A stretch of 64,000 nt of DNA from the NCBI GenBank assembly GCA_963668545.1, contig OY764868.1, positions 930,001 to 994,000 of the forward strand. Direction: 5' to 3'. This document shows, piece after piece, positions 34,873 through 44,064 of this stretch. The translations under genes and the position numbers were made by a program. How positions within the stretch are numbered: position 1 is the stretch's first letter; the number at the start of each line of letters is the position of its first letter. Origin of the DNA: G963662265 sp963668545 (GTDB lineage: Bacteria > Spirochaetota > Spirochaetia > CADAEX01). The notes beneath the pieces are model-generated. The model worked only from the letters and a program-made list of their open reading frames with translations. It did not search any database and had not been told where the DNA came from.

Positions 34873-36153
34873 TCAGTAGGTTTCCTGTTCCGTGAACTTT
34901 TCCGCTGTTGACCAGAGACCCTGACCGGGATTCGGGATGTAATAGAAATCCCTGTTTTCATGGCTGTTGTATCCAGGCTTGAGCTTATCAATATCAATTC
35001 TGTCGAAAAAACTTCCTTTTTCTATATAATTGAAACCTAATGATTCTATTTCACCTTTTGAAAGTTTTGTATCTTTCCATGTTATTGTAAACCGCCCTTC
35101 CGAAGAACCGTGAATAAGATGGGCAGCAGCTGAGAGGTTTTCCCTGAGGTCTCTGTTGTTTTTTACTGCCTCTATTGTTTTCTCTGTCCCCCTGTAGCCG
35201 TATTTTCTGATCATGGCATCAAGTGTTTTATCTTCACCGGCTTCACAGATCCCTTTACCGATAATAATAAGTTCCCCGCCTGTTTTAACAGCCATTCTGC
35301 TTCTGTAGATAGCTTTATTGCCTATCCACAGGCTCTTAATGTTTTCAGGGAGGGAAACAACTATCTTGTCAATTCTGCTTCCAAGTATTGTTATATTTTC
35401 ATTAAAAGATGCTTCAGATGCTTTTATATAGCACTCCTTGCTGTCTCCTGCAAAAATTCCCTTGATACCGTAATTTCCTTTGCTGTCTTTACCTGAAACA
35501 GTCAGAATATAAAATATCGGCAGATCTTTGAGGAAGTTTTTTTCAGCATAATCAAGTATTTCACGCACAGGATTTCTGCTTTTTCCCATTATCCTTTCCA
35601 TCCCGTAAAGAGCGCTTATATAATGGCTTGCATTTATTATCTCGCTTCCTCCCATTCCTATAAGTATGTTTTTATTGTGATTTGACATACCTGTAACTTC
35701 ATGGGGGACTACCTGTCCGATTGAAAAGATCCATTGAAGCCTGTTGCTGAAAAGTTCCCTGTTGAGCCTTACAGGGATATTTATTCCATTAATTCCAGTT
35801 TTTTCCCTTATAAATGATTCCGGTATTGTTCCTGCCGCTTCAAGATTACCTTTCCAGTTATGCACACTGAAAAGATCAGGCGGTATATTACCGAACATCT
35901 GCACTATTTCCCTGTCATTCATTGCGGAATGTGTTCCCAGTGCGGGAATAACTGTTTTAACCTTTTCAGGGATGAGATTATATAATATTTCTGTTATTCT
36001 GCCTGCTCCTGAAGAGAGACGGGAATAATCAGGTGGTATAACCAGGGTTTTTCCGCTGATATTGAGCTGTGAAACAATTTCATTAATGAAATGGTAAATA
36101 TCTTTATCCTGCAGAAGATAATCTTCTGAATATTTTTCAAATAACATTTCCAT
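34873..36153 (-). CDS. LarA-like nickel-pincer enzyme (racemase/epimerase family)
   Basis: This 426-residue protein belongs to the lactate racemase LarA family, which uses the nickel-pincer nucleotide cofactor to racemise or epimerise 2-hydroxy acids. The phosphate-binding PPDYSR is at 40-45. Catalytic His75 lies in ALGTHSAM and His151 in VVPHEVTG. Lys161, the covalent cofactor anchor, is 10 residues after His151. The nickel ligand His177 in NASHYI is 26 after it, the same spacing as LarA His174-Lys184-His200. Residues around the lysine (SNHNK) differ from the usual SGGRK. The genes for cofactor synthesis (larB, larC, larE) are not in the window. Confidence 0.82.
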   Translation of the reverse strand: MEMLFEKYSEDYLLQDKDIYHFINEIVSQLNISGKTLVIPPDYSRLSSGAGRITEILYNLIPEKVKTVIPALGTHSAMNDREIVQMFGNIPPDLFSVHNWKGNLEAAGTIPESFIREKTGINGINIPVRLNRELFSNRLQWIFSIGQVVPHEVTGMSNHNKNILIGMGGSEIINASHYISALYGMERIMGKSRNPVREILDYAEKNFLKDLPIFYILTVSGKDSKGNYGIKGIFAGDSKECYIKASEASFNENITILGSRIDKIVVSLPENIKSLWIGNKAIYRSRMAVKTGGELIIIGKGICEAGEDKTLDAMIRKYGYRGTEKTIEAVKNNRDLRENLSAAAHLIHGSSEGRFTITWKDTKLSKGEIESLGFNYIEKGSFFDRIDIDKLKPGYNSHENRDFYYIPNPGQGLWSTAEKFTEQETY

Positions 36154-36227
36154 TTATTACTGCATAATGATTGAAAAAAAACAATGGTTATTATACAATT
36201 AGCGCGAAAAAATACGGGAGGTCTGAA

Positions 36228-36398
36228 ATGGCTTACAGAATTACTGACGAATGTACAAACTGCGGTGTTTGCGAAGCTGAATGCCCGGTTGAAGCAATCA
36301 GTGAAAAAGATGATAAAAGATTTATTGATCCGGAAGCATGCACATCATGCGGTGTCTGTGCTGATTCTTGTCCAGTAGATGCAATTGTTGCTGACTAA
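36228..36398 (+). CDS. 2x[4Fe-4S] ferredoxin
   Basis: The 56-residue protein starting MAYRITDECTNCGVCEAECP has two classic CxxCxxCxxxCP sets (the second is CTSCGVCADSCP), so it binds two 4Fe-4S clusters and acts as a low-potential electron carrier of the clostridial type. GGGAGGT lies just upstream of the ATG at 36228. A longer frame from 36171 lacks a ribosome-binding site. It stands alone and ends in a strong terminator. Confidence 0.95.
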   Translation: MAYRITDECTNCGVCEAECPVEAISEKDDKRFIDPEACTSCGVCADSCPVDAIVAD

Positions 36399-36422
36399 GA
36401 TAAACCGGTTGAAAAACATCAG

Positions 36423-36455
36423 AAGCTGCCTGTAATTTACAGGCAGCTTTTTTTT
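36423..36455 (+). terminator. Terminator of the ferredoxin gene
   Basis: A perfect 12-bp stem, AAGCTGCCTGTA/TACAGGCAGCTT, with a three-base loop is followed by a T-tract of eight. Confidence 0.93.
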
Positions 36456-36457
36456 AC

Positions 36458-36546
36458 ATGGATGTAAATAATGCTGGCCCGCCATGGATGGCAACAGGGC
36501 CAGTATAAAGGATGGATGTAAATAATGCTGGCCCGCGATGGATGGC
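36458..36546. repeat. Two 35-bp direct repeats with internal palindromes (REP-like)
   Basis: Copies at 36458-36492 and 36512-36546 match at 34 of 35 bases (CGCCATGG versus CGCGATGG), with a 54-bp period. Each contains GCTGGCCCGC and ATGGATGGC. In the first copy and its spacer, CTGGCCC ... GGGCCAG encloses GCCATGGATGGC, giving a stem-within-stem hairpin (36474-36501). The composition is more GC-rich than nearby DNA. It sits between the ferredoxin terminator and the end of the UDPGP gene. Confidence 0.85.
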
Positions 36547-36559
36547 CTGTCTTACTTTG

Positions 36560-38059
36560 TTATTCAGCGGGAATCCATCTGCTGTTTTTTTCAATCATTC
36601 CCATTTCTTCACTGAGGATTTCTTTCAATCCTTTGTTGAGATTCTCAGATACCTGATTCAGAGGGGAGTGTATATTTTCCCTGAAATATCTTTCACAGCA
36701 TGCAGGTCTGCTTATCATCATGTTTTCAACCAGAAGCTTGGAAGCCAGGAAGCGTCTGTATTTATTAACTCCGAAGATAAGAAAATTATCAATCAGACTG
36801 AGTACTTCCCAGGTTATCTGTTCCGCCTGGGAATATTTGCCTGTCTCTTTTTCCTGATCAGATACCCTGACCGGAAGATTATCAATAATTGAATCAATGT
36901 TTCCTACAAGATATTCGAGATTGAAAAGGCCTGTAGCGCAGTTGAACAGAATGCTTTTTCCCTGTTTTTCTGCTTCTGAGACTTCCTCTTTTGAAACAGC
37001 TGCTCCTATATCTCCGCAGTTGAGTTTTCCCCTTTCATCTGTTACAAGTATTCCCCCTTTCACATCGACAGGGGTTTTCAATGAAAAATCAAAACCGGCA
37101 GAACTTCCCGAGAGTGCAATGATTGCCACCTCTGCAAGATCAATATTAAAACCAATATTATCCACATTGCCGAGATAAATAAATCTTTTTCCGCTTTCCA
37201 GAAGTTTTTTATATATACCTTTGAGGACCTTGAAATTCTGGCCGTGCCCTCCGGGAAGAAGGAATATTTCATTATTGATATCTCTGAATATTTTTTTAGG
37301 AAAGCCCTCCTCTGAGTGGGTGAAAGCTGCAATCAGGGGCTGAACTTCAGTAAGCACTGAAGTGATATCTGTTCCGGTTTTATCGATCAGATTTTTTAGA
37401 TATATGCTTTCCCTGTATTTTTTATATTCATCTGCAAGGGGTTTATCAGTCTGTATGCTGGTCATCTGGAAAAGCGGGTATGGAAAATCATCATTTCCTA
37501 TTGTTTTTTTGTATTCTTCTATTTTAAGGAGAAAGGACCTCATTTTCAGTTCTATAAAACTTGCCCCGTGTGAACCGCAGCTGTTGATATATGCAGGAGC
37601 AATTCCCTTGGGGCTGTTTTGATACAGCTCCCTTAGAATACTGAATTCTTCTGAACATGCATTGTATATTCCGGTGCTGAATGAACTGTTTTTAAGCCTG
37701 TCTGTGTAGCTTGTAGCAGCTCCGCCGTTAAGAATTCCCAAAGATACCATGGGAAGGAGATAAAGACCTATCTTTTCAAGGTCCCTGCCTGAAAGGATAA
37801 TCCGCCCCCCGGAATGTGTTCCGAAATCTTTCAGTTTCAGTCTGTCTGAATAACTTCTGAGATTCCTGTCAGCTGTACTGAAATCAAATTCATGAATAAA
37901 ATTCCTTTCAGAGATATTTATTATGGAACTGTTTTCAAAAGACGGGATTCCCTTAACCCTGATTACCTCATTACTGCTTCCGTTTCTGTTGATTTTATTC
38001 AGTATTTTATCTGTGAATTCCGCATCGTAATTATTGAATGAATTTTCTGTGCCTTCCAT
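36560..38059 (-). CDS. UDPGP-family UTP--sugar-1-phosphate uridylyltransferase
   Basis: The 499-residue protein matches the eukaryote-like UDPGP family. GILNGGAATSY (about residues 108-118) is the nucleotide-binding loop. LLPGGHGQNFKVL, FIYLGNVDNIGFNIDLAEVA and LKTPVDVKGGILVTDE correspond to the UTP-, sugar- and metal-binding segments. It makes UDP-glucose, UDP-galactose or UDP-GlcNAc from UTP and the sugar phosphate, and the sequence does not fix which. It follows a small unknown gene on the same strand, 66 bp upstream. Confidence 0.85.
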   Translation of the reverse strand: MEGTENSFNNYDAEFTDKILNKINRNGSSNEVIRVKGIPSFENSSIINISERNFIHEFDFSTADRNLRSYSDRLKLKDFGTHSGGRIILSGRDLEKIGLYLLPMVSLGILNGGAATSYTDRLKNSSFSTGIYNACSEEFSILRELYQNSPKGIAPAYINSCGSHGASFIELKMRSFLLKIEEYKKTIGNDDFPYPLFQMTSIQTDKPLADEYKKYRESIYLKNLIDKTGTDITSVLTEVQPLIAAFTHSEEGFPKKIFRDINNEIFLLPGGHGQNFKVLKGIYKKLLESGKRFIYLGNVDNIGFNIDLAEVAIIALSGSSAGFDFSLKTPVDVKGGILVTDERGKLNCGDIGAAVSKEEVSEAEKQGKSILFNCATGLFNLEYLVGNIDSIIDNLPVRVSDQEKETGKYSQAEQITWEVLSLIDNFLIFGVNKYRRFLASKLLVENMMISRPACCERYFRENIHSPLNQVSENLNKGLKEILSEEMGMIEKNSRWIPAE

Positions 38060-38125
38060 TTTTTATTCTCCGTTTTGTGACGAATAATATAAGTGAAAAA
38101 AATAAAAGTCAATTGAAGCTGTTTA

Positions 38126-38578
38126 TTATTCACCTTCACCGGGAGTAAACAGGTGTTTCAGTTCCTCTTTGGATATTTGTGTATCGTTTTTCATGAAACT
38201 GTGCTTCCTGCTGAGTTTTTCCTGAATCTGCCTTGAACTTGTCTTATGATCGCCGGCTATTCCGGAAAACTCCTGGAAGTGTTCGAAGAGGTTTTCAGAC
38301 TGGAGATATTCTCCCCTGACAATGTTTTCCAGAAGAATCACGTAGTTGTCTTTGACTGATTTTATTCTCTTCAGATACATGAGGTATTCATTTCTGGAAA
38401 AATCGGATTCGGTAAAATTTATTTCTATTTTTTTTATTGTTGTATTCAGGTAAATAAGGTCTGATACTGTCTTTTCCCTGAAAACAGAAAAATTCAGATT
38501 CATATCAAGGGTATCGCTTAAAAAACGTATGAGGTTGAGCAGATAGTTAAGATCATTCGGTATGTTTTTGTCAGTCAT
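38126..38578 (-). CDS. Unknown helical protein
   Basis: The 150 residues are predicted almost wholly helical with no membrane span: LNYLLNLIRFLSDTLDMN, then repeated charged helices and a polar C-terminus (SKEELKHLFTPGEGE). I do not recognise it. It probably shares a transcript with the downstream UDPGP gene. The gene-like codon use and spacing support it as real. Confidence 0.6.
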   Translation of the reverse strand: MTDKNIPNDLNYLLNLIRFLSDTLDMNLNFSVFREKTVSDLIYLNTTIKKIEINFTESDFSRNEYLMYLKRIKSVKDNYVILLENIVRGEYLQSENLFEHFQEFSGIAGDHKTSSRQIQEKLSRKHSFMKNDTQISKEELKHLFTPGEGE

Positions 38579-38679
38579 TTAATTCCCCTGGAAATATTGA
38601 AATATACAGTTCTTATTTTTTTTTCGGAAAAAAAATCATTCTACTTGATAATATATGTTATTATTGGGAGAATTGAATT

Positions 38680-40509
38680 ATGAATAAATACATCCTTCTG
38701 TTCCTGCTTGTATATGTTTTTCTCTTTCCATGTTTATCAGCTGAAGAAAAAATAATCCTGGCATCAGAAAAACTGTATTCAATAAACCGCAACAGGGGTT
38801 TTGAGGTATCAGAAAAAGAAAACATTGCTTTCAGGGAGAAAAACAGCTTCCTTCCTGTCAAGGTTGTTTATCCGTTTTCAGGTAATGAGATCCGTACTTT
38901 TTCTTCTGTTAACTTCAATCCCGGGAATACAGGATCTGTCTCTGTTACAACACCTTCACAACTTTTTACAACTGATAACTGTGGAGAAAACTGGAAGGAA
39001 ATCAGCCTCAGCTATCCCTATAAAAAATCATACTATATCACATCATCTGCGGTAAAAGGAGAAGAGTCTCAGAGTATAATTATCGGAACTTCCTTCAGCG
39101 GACTCTTTGAAACTTCAGACGGCGGAAGGAGCTGGAAGAGCTATAAAGACAGCCTTATGTGGATGGAAAAAGGTGCCGGTTTTTTTGATGATATAAGTGC
39201 TGTTGCATATGGCAGCAACAGATACAGACTTTTTATTGCATCGGGGTTTGAAAGAAAAATATATGCACTTGACATAAATAACAGCTGGTCTGAGATTCCT
39301 GTTCCGGAACCGGTAAAAAAGAACGGAATCAAATCAATGACATCTGATTTCAGCATCAGTACTCTGTTAGTCTACAGCGGGAGGTATTGTTTCAGGTACA
39401 ATTATGGCAACAGTGAATGGGAAAAGGATGTAATATTTCTTCCCGGTCAGCTTGAAAAAAGTGATAGGGATAAACTTATCCGCCTTGAAAAAGCATCTGA
39501 AAAGAAAGGGATATATTTATCAGCATATAAGGCAGGGGAGTCTGCTGATGAGGTATTTTCCTTTCTCAGAAAGAACAGAATGAATTCAGTTGTTGTTGAT
39601 TTCAAGGATGATTTCGGCAATCTTACTTATAATTCCGGCATCAGTACCGCAGCTGAAATCGGCAATATTAAAAACTATATAGATATTGATGATTTTGTTG
39701 AAAAGGCTGATAGGAACAATATTTATGTTATAGCCAGGATAGTTGTATTCAAGGACAGACAGTTTTACAGTTATAAAGACAACAGCTATGCAGTCTGGGA
39801 CAGGGAATCTGACAGTCCATGGGGCAATCTGATAAAAGATGGGGACAATCCGCCAGAGCAGAAAGAATTCTGGGTGGATCCCTTTTCAGAAGATGTCTGG
39901 GACTATAATATTGAGATTGCCAGGGAACTTGAGAAAAAGGGTGTAGATGAGATCCAGTTTGATTATATAAGGTTTCCCACTGACGGAGACCTCGGAAGAG
40001 CCTTTTACAGGTACTGTAAAGAGGGAATGCTCCATAATGAAGCTCTTGAATCGTTTTTAAGAAAGGCAAGGGAGGTTTTGTCAATTCCGGTAAGCACAGA
40101 TCTCTACGGATTCAACGGGTGGTACCGGATGGGCAACTGGAACGGTCAGCAGATTGATATGGTGTGTAATTATGTTGATGTAATAAGTCCTATGTTTTAT
40201 CCATCCCATTTCCCGAGGAAATTTCTCGAAAAAATCCCTTACCTTGAAAGGGCGGAATATATCTACAGGGAAGGAAGCAGCCGGGCTGTTGATATTGTAA
40301 AAGGACGTTCATTGATAAGGCCATTTGTCCAGGCATTTCTGATAGGAGGAGAGCGGAAATTTGAGAGACCCGTATATACAGATTATCTTCTAAAACAGCT
40401 TAAAGGACTCTCTGTTACAGATGCCTCCGGATTTACTCTCTGGAATGCTTCAGGAAGCTATTACATGATATCAGAAAAAAGCACAGACCTTATAGATGAT
40501 GTAAACTGA
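38680..40509 (+). CDS. Secreted DUF4015 (glycosyl-hydrolase-like) protein
   Basis: This 609-residue protein starts with a signal peptide (MNKYILLFLLVYVFLFPCLSA). Residues about 40-260 form beta-rich, propeller-like repeats (LFETSDGGRSWKSYKD is a BNR/Asp-box type piece). The C-terminal 330 residues match the DUF4015 TIM-barrel: MNSVVVDFKDDFGNLTYNS, IYVIARIVVFKD, VDEIQFDYIRFP and VISPMFYPSH. The acidic residues in DFKDD and QFDYIRFP fit a sugar-cleaving site. It probably acts on polysaccharide outside the cytoplasm. GGGAG precedes the ATG at 38680. Confidence 0.85.
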   Translation: MNKYILLFLLVYVFLFPCLSAEEKIILASEKLYSINRNRGFEVSEKENIAFREKNSFLPVKVVYPFSGNEIRTFSSVNFNPGNTGSVSVTTPSQLFTTDNCGENWKEISLSYPYKKSYYITSSAVKGEESQSIIIGTSFSGLFETSDGGRSWKSYKDSLMWMEKGAGFFDDISAVAYGSNRYRLFIASGFERKIYALDINNSWSEIPVPEPVKKNGIKSMTSDFSISTLLVYSGRYCFRYNYGNSEWEKDVIFLPGQLEKSDRDKLIRLEKASEKKGIYLSAYKAGESADEVFSFLRKNRMNSVVVDFKDDFGNLTYNSGISTAAEIGNIKNYIDIDDFVEKADRNNIYVIARIVVFKDRQFYSYKDNSYAVWDRESDSPWGNLIKDGDNPPEQKEFWVDPFSEDVWDYNIEIARELEKKGVDEIQFDYIRFPTDGDLGRAFYRYCKEGMLHNEALESFLRKAREVLSIPVSTDLYGFNGWYRMGNWNGQQIDMVCNYVDVISPMFYPSHFPRKFLEKIPYLERAEYIYREGSSRAVDIVKGRSLIRPFVQAFLIGGERKFERPVYTDYLLKQLKGLSVTDASGFTLWNASGSYYMISEKSTDLIDDVN

Positions 40510-40511
40510 TA

Positions 40512-40541
40512 AACAGGCAGAAATTACTGCCTGCTGTTTTT
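40512..40541. terminator. Bidirectional terminator between DUF4015 gene and dinB
   Basis: CAGGCAG (40514-40520) pairs with CTGCCTG (40527-40533), flanked by TTTTTA on the right and TTTATC on the left when read on the minus strand. It overlaps the dinB stop codon. Confidence 0.75.
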
Positions 40542-41711
40542 ATGATCTTTTTTTATAAGTGATGCCTTGACAACACTGAATCCGGGATTTTTCTTTTTCA
40601 TCTCAAGTATTGCTCTTTCTACTCTATTCTTTTTTTTGTATGAATTCTCAAAAAGATCAAGCTGTCCGGCAGAATTCCTCTTTTCAAGAGAAAGCAGGGC
40701 AGCCCCGATCAGCCTTATCCCCCTGTTATATTCTCTTTTTGTTTCAAGAAGCTGTTTGAGAATTGAATATATTTCCTCGCCTGAAGTTATTTCAGTTTCT
40801 TTCCTTGTCTGGGCAGAGACTGTTGTAAAATCTTCATACCTTATTTTGATTGAAACGGTTTTTGAACAGTATTCCGAATTCATCAGGCGGAACATCAGCT
40901 GATGGGATAGTTCAAGGAGGTTTTTTTTAAGTGTTTCATCTGAAGTAACATCTTCTTTAAAAGTTCTTTCATTGCTTATTGACCTGCTTCTCGGGGATGA
41001 GCTGAATATACCCGGGTCAATTCCCCTTACAGCTTTATAAATAAAACCAGCGCATCCCGGACCAAGCATTGAAGAGAGAAGTGTTTCAGGATATTCCCTC
41101 AGTCTTTTCACTGTCTTGATATTCATGCTTTCAAGTTTTTCGACTGTTTTTTTACCTATTCCCCATATATCCTTCAGTTTTAGTGAATCAAGAAACTGTT
41201 CCTCTTTTCCCTTTTTGACTCTGTACAGCCCATCAGGTTTCCTGTAGTCTGAAGCCAGCTTGGCAAGGTACTTGTTATCGGCAATTCCAACTGAAAGAGT
41301 AAGCCCTGTTGCATCCCGTATTTCCTGTTTTAATCTCATGGCAATCTCTTCAGATTTTCCCATATATTTTTCCATGCCTGTCATATTCAGAAAAGCTTCA
41401 TCAATTGATATCTGTATGACTTCAGGGGTATAGGATTCAAATATTTTCATTACTGTTTCAGATACTTCCTTGTATCTCTCCATCCTGATCGGGAGAAAGA
41501 TACCGTCCGGGCACATTTTTTTTGCTGTAACTGCCGGCATGGCTGAATGTATGCCGAATTTTCTTGCTTCATAGGAACATGCTGATACTACACTTCTTAG
41601 CTCGGTACTTCCCGATATGATTACAGGTTTGTCTCTGTATTCCGGATTGTCTGCCTGTTCAACAGATGCATAAAAGGCATCCATGTCGACATGAAAGAAA
41701 ATATCAGCCAT
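40524..41711 (-). CDS. dinB: DNA polymerase IV
   Basis: This 395-residue Y-family polymerase copies damaged DNA without proofreading. FFHVDMDAFYASVEQ (about residues 5-19) and QISIDEAFLNMTG (about 98-110) hold the three catalytic acidic residues. The helix-hairpin-helix region LKDIWGIGKKTVEKLESM and the little-finger domain follow in order. Its ATG overlaps the end of the upstream membrane-protein gene by 8 bp, which is odd company for a repair gene. No LexA box was identified. Confidence 0.95.
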   Translation of the reverse strand: MADIFFHVDMDAFYASVEQADNPEYRDKPVIISGSTELRSVVSACSYEARKFGIHSAMPAVTAKKMCPDGIFLPIRMERYKEVSETVMKIFESYTPEVIQISIDEAFLNMTGMEKYMGKSEEIAMRLKQEIRDATGLTLSVGIADNKYLAKLASDYRKPDGLYRVKKGKEEQFLDSLKLKDIWGIGKKTVEKLESMNIKTVKRLREYPETLLSSMLGPGCAGFIYKAVRGIDPGIFSSSPRSRSISNERTFKEDVTSDETLKKNLLELSHQLMFRLMNSEYCSKTVSIKIRYEDFTTVSAQTRKETEITSGEEIYSILKQLLETKREYNRGIRLIGAALLSLEKRNSAGQLDLFENSYKKKNRVERAILEMKKKNPGFSVVKASLIKKDHKNSRQ

Positions 41712-43887
41712 CTGTCCCTTTTATTATTTCGAAATGCTGTATGAAATTCATATTATTCCCCGTAAGCCTGTTGTCAAAGGGAAACCTGTCAGATACAGTC
41801 CTTATTCTGAACCATATTGATGTTTTTTCAGGTACAAGTATATCTACTGTAAGGGGAGAGGGGGGATTTTTACCGATATGAATTGATCCCATCCGATTTT
41901 TTTTTAAAACACTGACAGGATAATTACAGTCCAGAATTACAGGATCCTCTTTTGTAAAAAAATCAATATAATATTTTTCAGGATCTCCGGCTGCTGTTAT
42001 TTCCAGAAGCAGATTCTTTCTGTCGAGAAATGATGATGTTTTCTTTTTTATTTCTAGAAGTTCCATATCAGTTTCAGCTGTTTCCCTTATCTCTGTCTGG
42101 CCGCTGTCAGTCTCGTATTCTTTTCCACCTGTAAAAAAACTTATCTTTCCGGTCCTGTAAGGGCTTTTTATTATTACTTCTGCTGTTTTTCTGTTTAAAT
42201 CATTTATCTGACTGAAATAGACAGGCTGAATATTTCTGTCATGGAATGGATTGTTTTTCATGTAGAAGTTTAAAAGAAAAATAAAAAGCAGAGCTGTAGC
42301 AGTATATATTGATCTTCTTAATGCTGTGTATTTCTGTGATTCAATATGAGTTCTTGAAATAAGTATTCTGATAATCATCATTATATAGGGCAGGAGTATG
42401 AACGATGTAAGAATATTGCCTGTAATTTTATCAAAAAGTATACTTTCGCATATATTAATTGCAGGTTTGAAAAACGCATAAATCAGAATATATATGATAT
42501 ATACAGAAGAAAGCATCATGCATGCCGTTTTGATGATTCTGCTTTTGAAAAGTGAAAAAATAATTGTCCAGAAAAGGCCCCATAAGGCGAAAAGAGCCAG
42601 ATTTATATTTATGAACTGAAAGATAGAAAGGTTTACTAGAAATATTAATATAGCTGATGCAGAATAAAAACTGCCTGACATCGGTATTTTAATTTTCTTG
42701 AGCAGAAAAAGAGACAGGAAAAACAGGAGTGATGCAATGGATATTTTCAGTACAAGGAGATAAAACGGCGTTTCTTTCCATATATCATATGACGATTTTA
42801 TCTGTGTGATAAATATTGTAATAAAAGTAGAAAGAAGCAGGAAAATGAAAATGAGAAAGAAGAAATAAAAAAGGACCCATATGTATTTAACAAGTTTCCC
42901 TGAATATCTTATAACTTTTTTTCCGGAAAAAACTGAAAATGCAATAATTACAGCTAAAGCTGATAAATAAAATATTATGATAGTAAATTCGCTTAAAATA
43001 ATGTTTCTGCCGGCAGCCTGAATTATCAAATAATGACTGTCCCATTTTTCAGATGATTCTATATCCAGGTTTCTGATTATATTGCTGAAAGAATCTCTTA
43101 TTTTTCCTGAATTATTGGATCCTGAAGCTTTTTCTTCTGTACTGAGTAGTGAAATGGAGGGTATGTTGCTGTCCAGGTAGATATCGGCAGGAGTAGGTGT
43201 GTCATAACCAAGCTGATATAGTATATTTTCCTGGGTATTGATTCTGAAATCTGTTCCTTTCTCTGTAAATGTATTGATTATCCCTGACAACAGCCACAGA
43301 GGTGTTACTTTTTCACGGCTTCCGTGTATTATATCTATGCCGGCATCTGGTCTCAGATCAATGTAGATTATTGCTGTATCGTTTTCTGGGAAAAAAGTAC
43401 TGAGGAACTGCCTGCTTCCTATCGGATAGCCGGTTTCATCAGCTGTTGTGTATTCTGCTCCCAGAAAGATCTGCATGCAGTTGATATCTGAAGGTTCTGA
43501 ATTGAGTTCTTCTGCAAGTGAAAGCATCATCGCAATATTAAATGCCGAACTGCTGAGGTTGTTAACAGGTGCCGCAATAATAAGAGTTTTATCTTTTTTA
43601 CCCTTGAAATCAGCTATTATGTTTGATGAAAATGAATGTATATCAGGTAGCATATCAAGATTTTCCCTGTAGTATTCAATTTCCATTGAATCCAGTCTTT
43701 CCTGAATATAACTGAATACCTTTTTTTCATTTTCAGAATTTTCACTGCAGGGATAATATTGTTCAAGAATGGACATATCATTGAGAATATTATTTTCCCT
43801 GCCTGTATCAGAATAAAGAATACCGGCACTGAAATTCATGAGTAGGATTGATAAAAGCAGAGCTGAAATATTTTTTAAAATTTTCAT
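41704..43887 (-). CDS. Membrane protein with degenerate M28-peptidase-like domain
   Basis: The 727 residues comprise a signal segment, an extracellular M28-like domain (about 30-300; ENEKKVFSYIQERLDSMEIE and SSNIIADFKGKKDKTLIIAA), eight or nine spans (about 300-560), and a C-terminal beta-rich domain. The zinc ligands of M28 peptidases are not kept: where a HYDS-type motif should be, this protein has APVNNLSSS. Catalysis is therefore doubtful, although GAEYTTADETG resembles the later EE region. The layout resembles the ER/vacuolar Fxna/PFF1 type of M28 membrane proteins. It precedes dinB. Confidence 0.68.
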   Translation of the reverse strand: MKILKNISALLLSILLMNFSAGILYSDTGRENNILNDMSILEQYYPCSENSENEKKVFSYIQERLDSMEIEYYRENLDMLPDIHSFSSNIIADFKGKKDKTLIIAAPVNNLSSSAFNIAMMLSLAEELNSEPSDINCMQIFLGAEYTTADETGYPIGSRQFLSTFFPENDTAIIYIDLRPDAGIDIIHGSREKVTPLWLLSGIINTFTEKGTDFRINTQENILYQLGYDTPTPADIYLDSNIPSISLLSTEEKASGSNNSGKIRDSFSNIIRNLDIESSEKWDSHYLIIQAAGRNIILSEFTIIIFYLSALAVIIAFSVFSGKKVIRYSGKLVKYIWVLFYFFFLIFIFLLLSTFITIFITQIKSSYDIWKETPFYLLVLKISIASLLFFLSLFLLKKIKIPMSGSFYSASAILIFLVNLSIFQFININLALFALWGLFWTIIFSLFKSRIIKTACMMLSSVYIIYILIYAFFKPAINICESILFDKITGNILTSFILLPYIMMIIRILISRTHIESQKYTALRRSIYTATALLFIFLLNFYMKNNPFHDRNIQPVYFSQINDLNRKTAEVIIKSPYRTGKISFFTGGKEYETDSGQTEIRETAETDMELLEIKKKTSSFLDRKNLLLEITAAGDPEKYYIDFFTKEDPVILDCNYPVSVLKKNRMGSIHIGKNPPSPLTVDILVPEKTSIWFRIRTVSDRFPFDNRLTGNNMNFIQHFEIIKGTDG

Positions 43888-44025
43888 CAGATTGTTATTA
43901 ACATATCATATAAATTAATATATTTGAAAGCCCTTATAATAATCGGCTTCATATCCTGATAATGATATAAATGATTTCTGTAAAGTATTTAAAAGATACT
44001 GTTTTTCCTCTTTATGTAAATAGCT

Positions 44026-44053
44026 TTGACTATATAAAAAATTATGATATAAT
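44026..44053 (+). promoter_or_regulatory. Promoter of the nitroreductase gene, very short leader
   Basis: TTGACT (44026-44031) and TATAAT (44048-44053) are 16 bp apart. The ATG at 44065 is 11 bp from the -10, so the leader is predicted to be about 4-5 nt without a Shine-Dalgarno. Confidence 0.6.
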
Positions 44054-44064
44054 TTTTTCTGATT

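Noticed and set aside
36458..36546. Start of a CRISPR array
   Set aside because: Only two copies exist, the spacer is 19 bp, and no cas gene is nearby.
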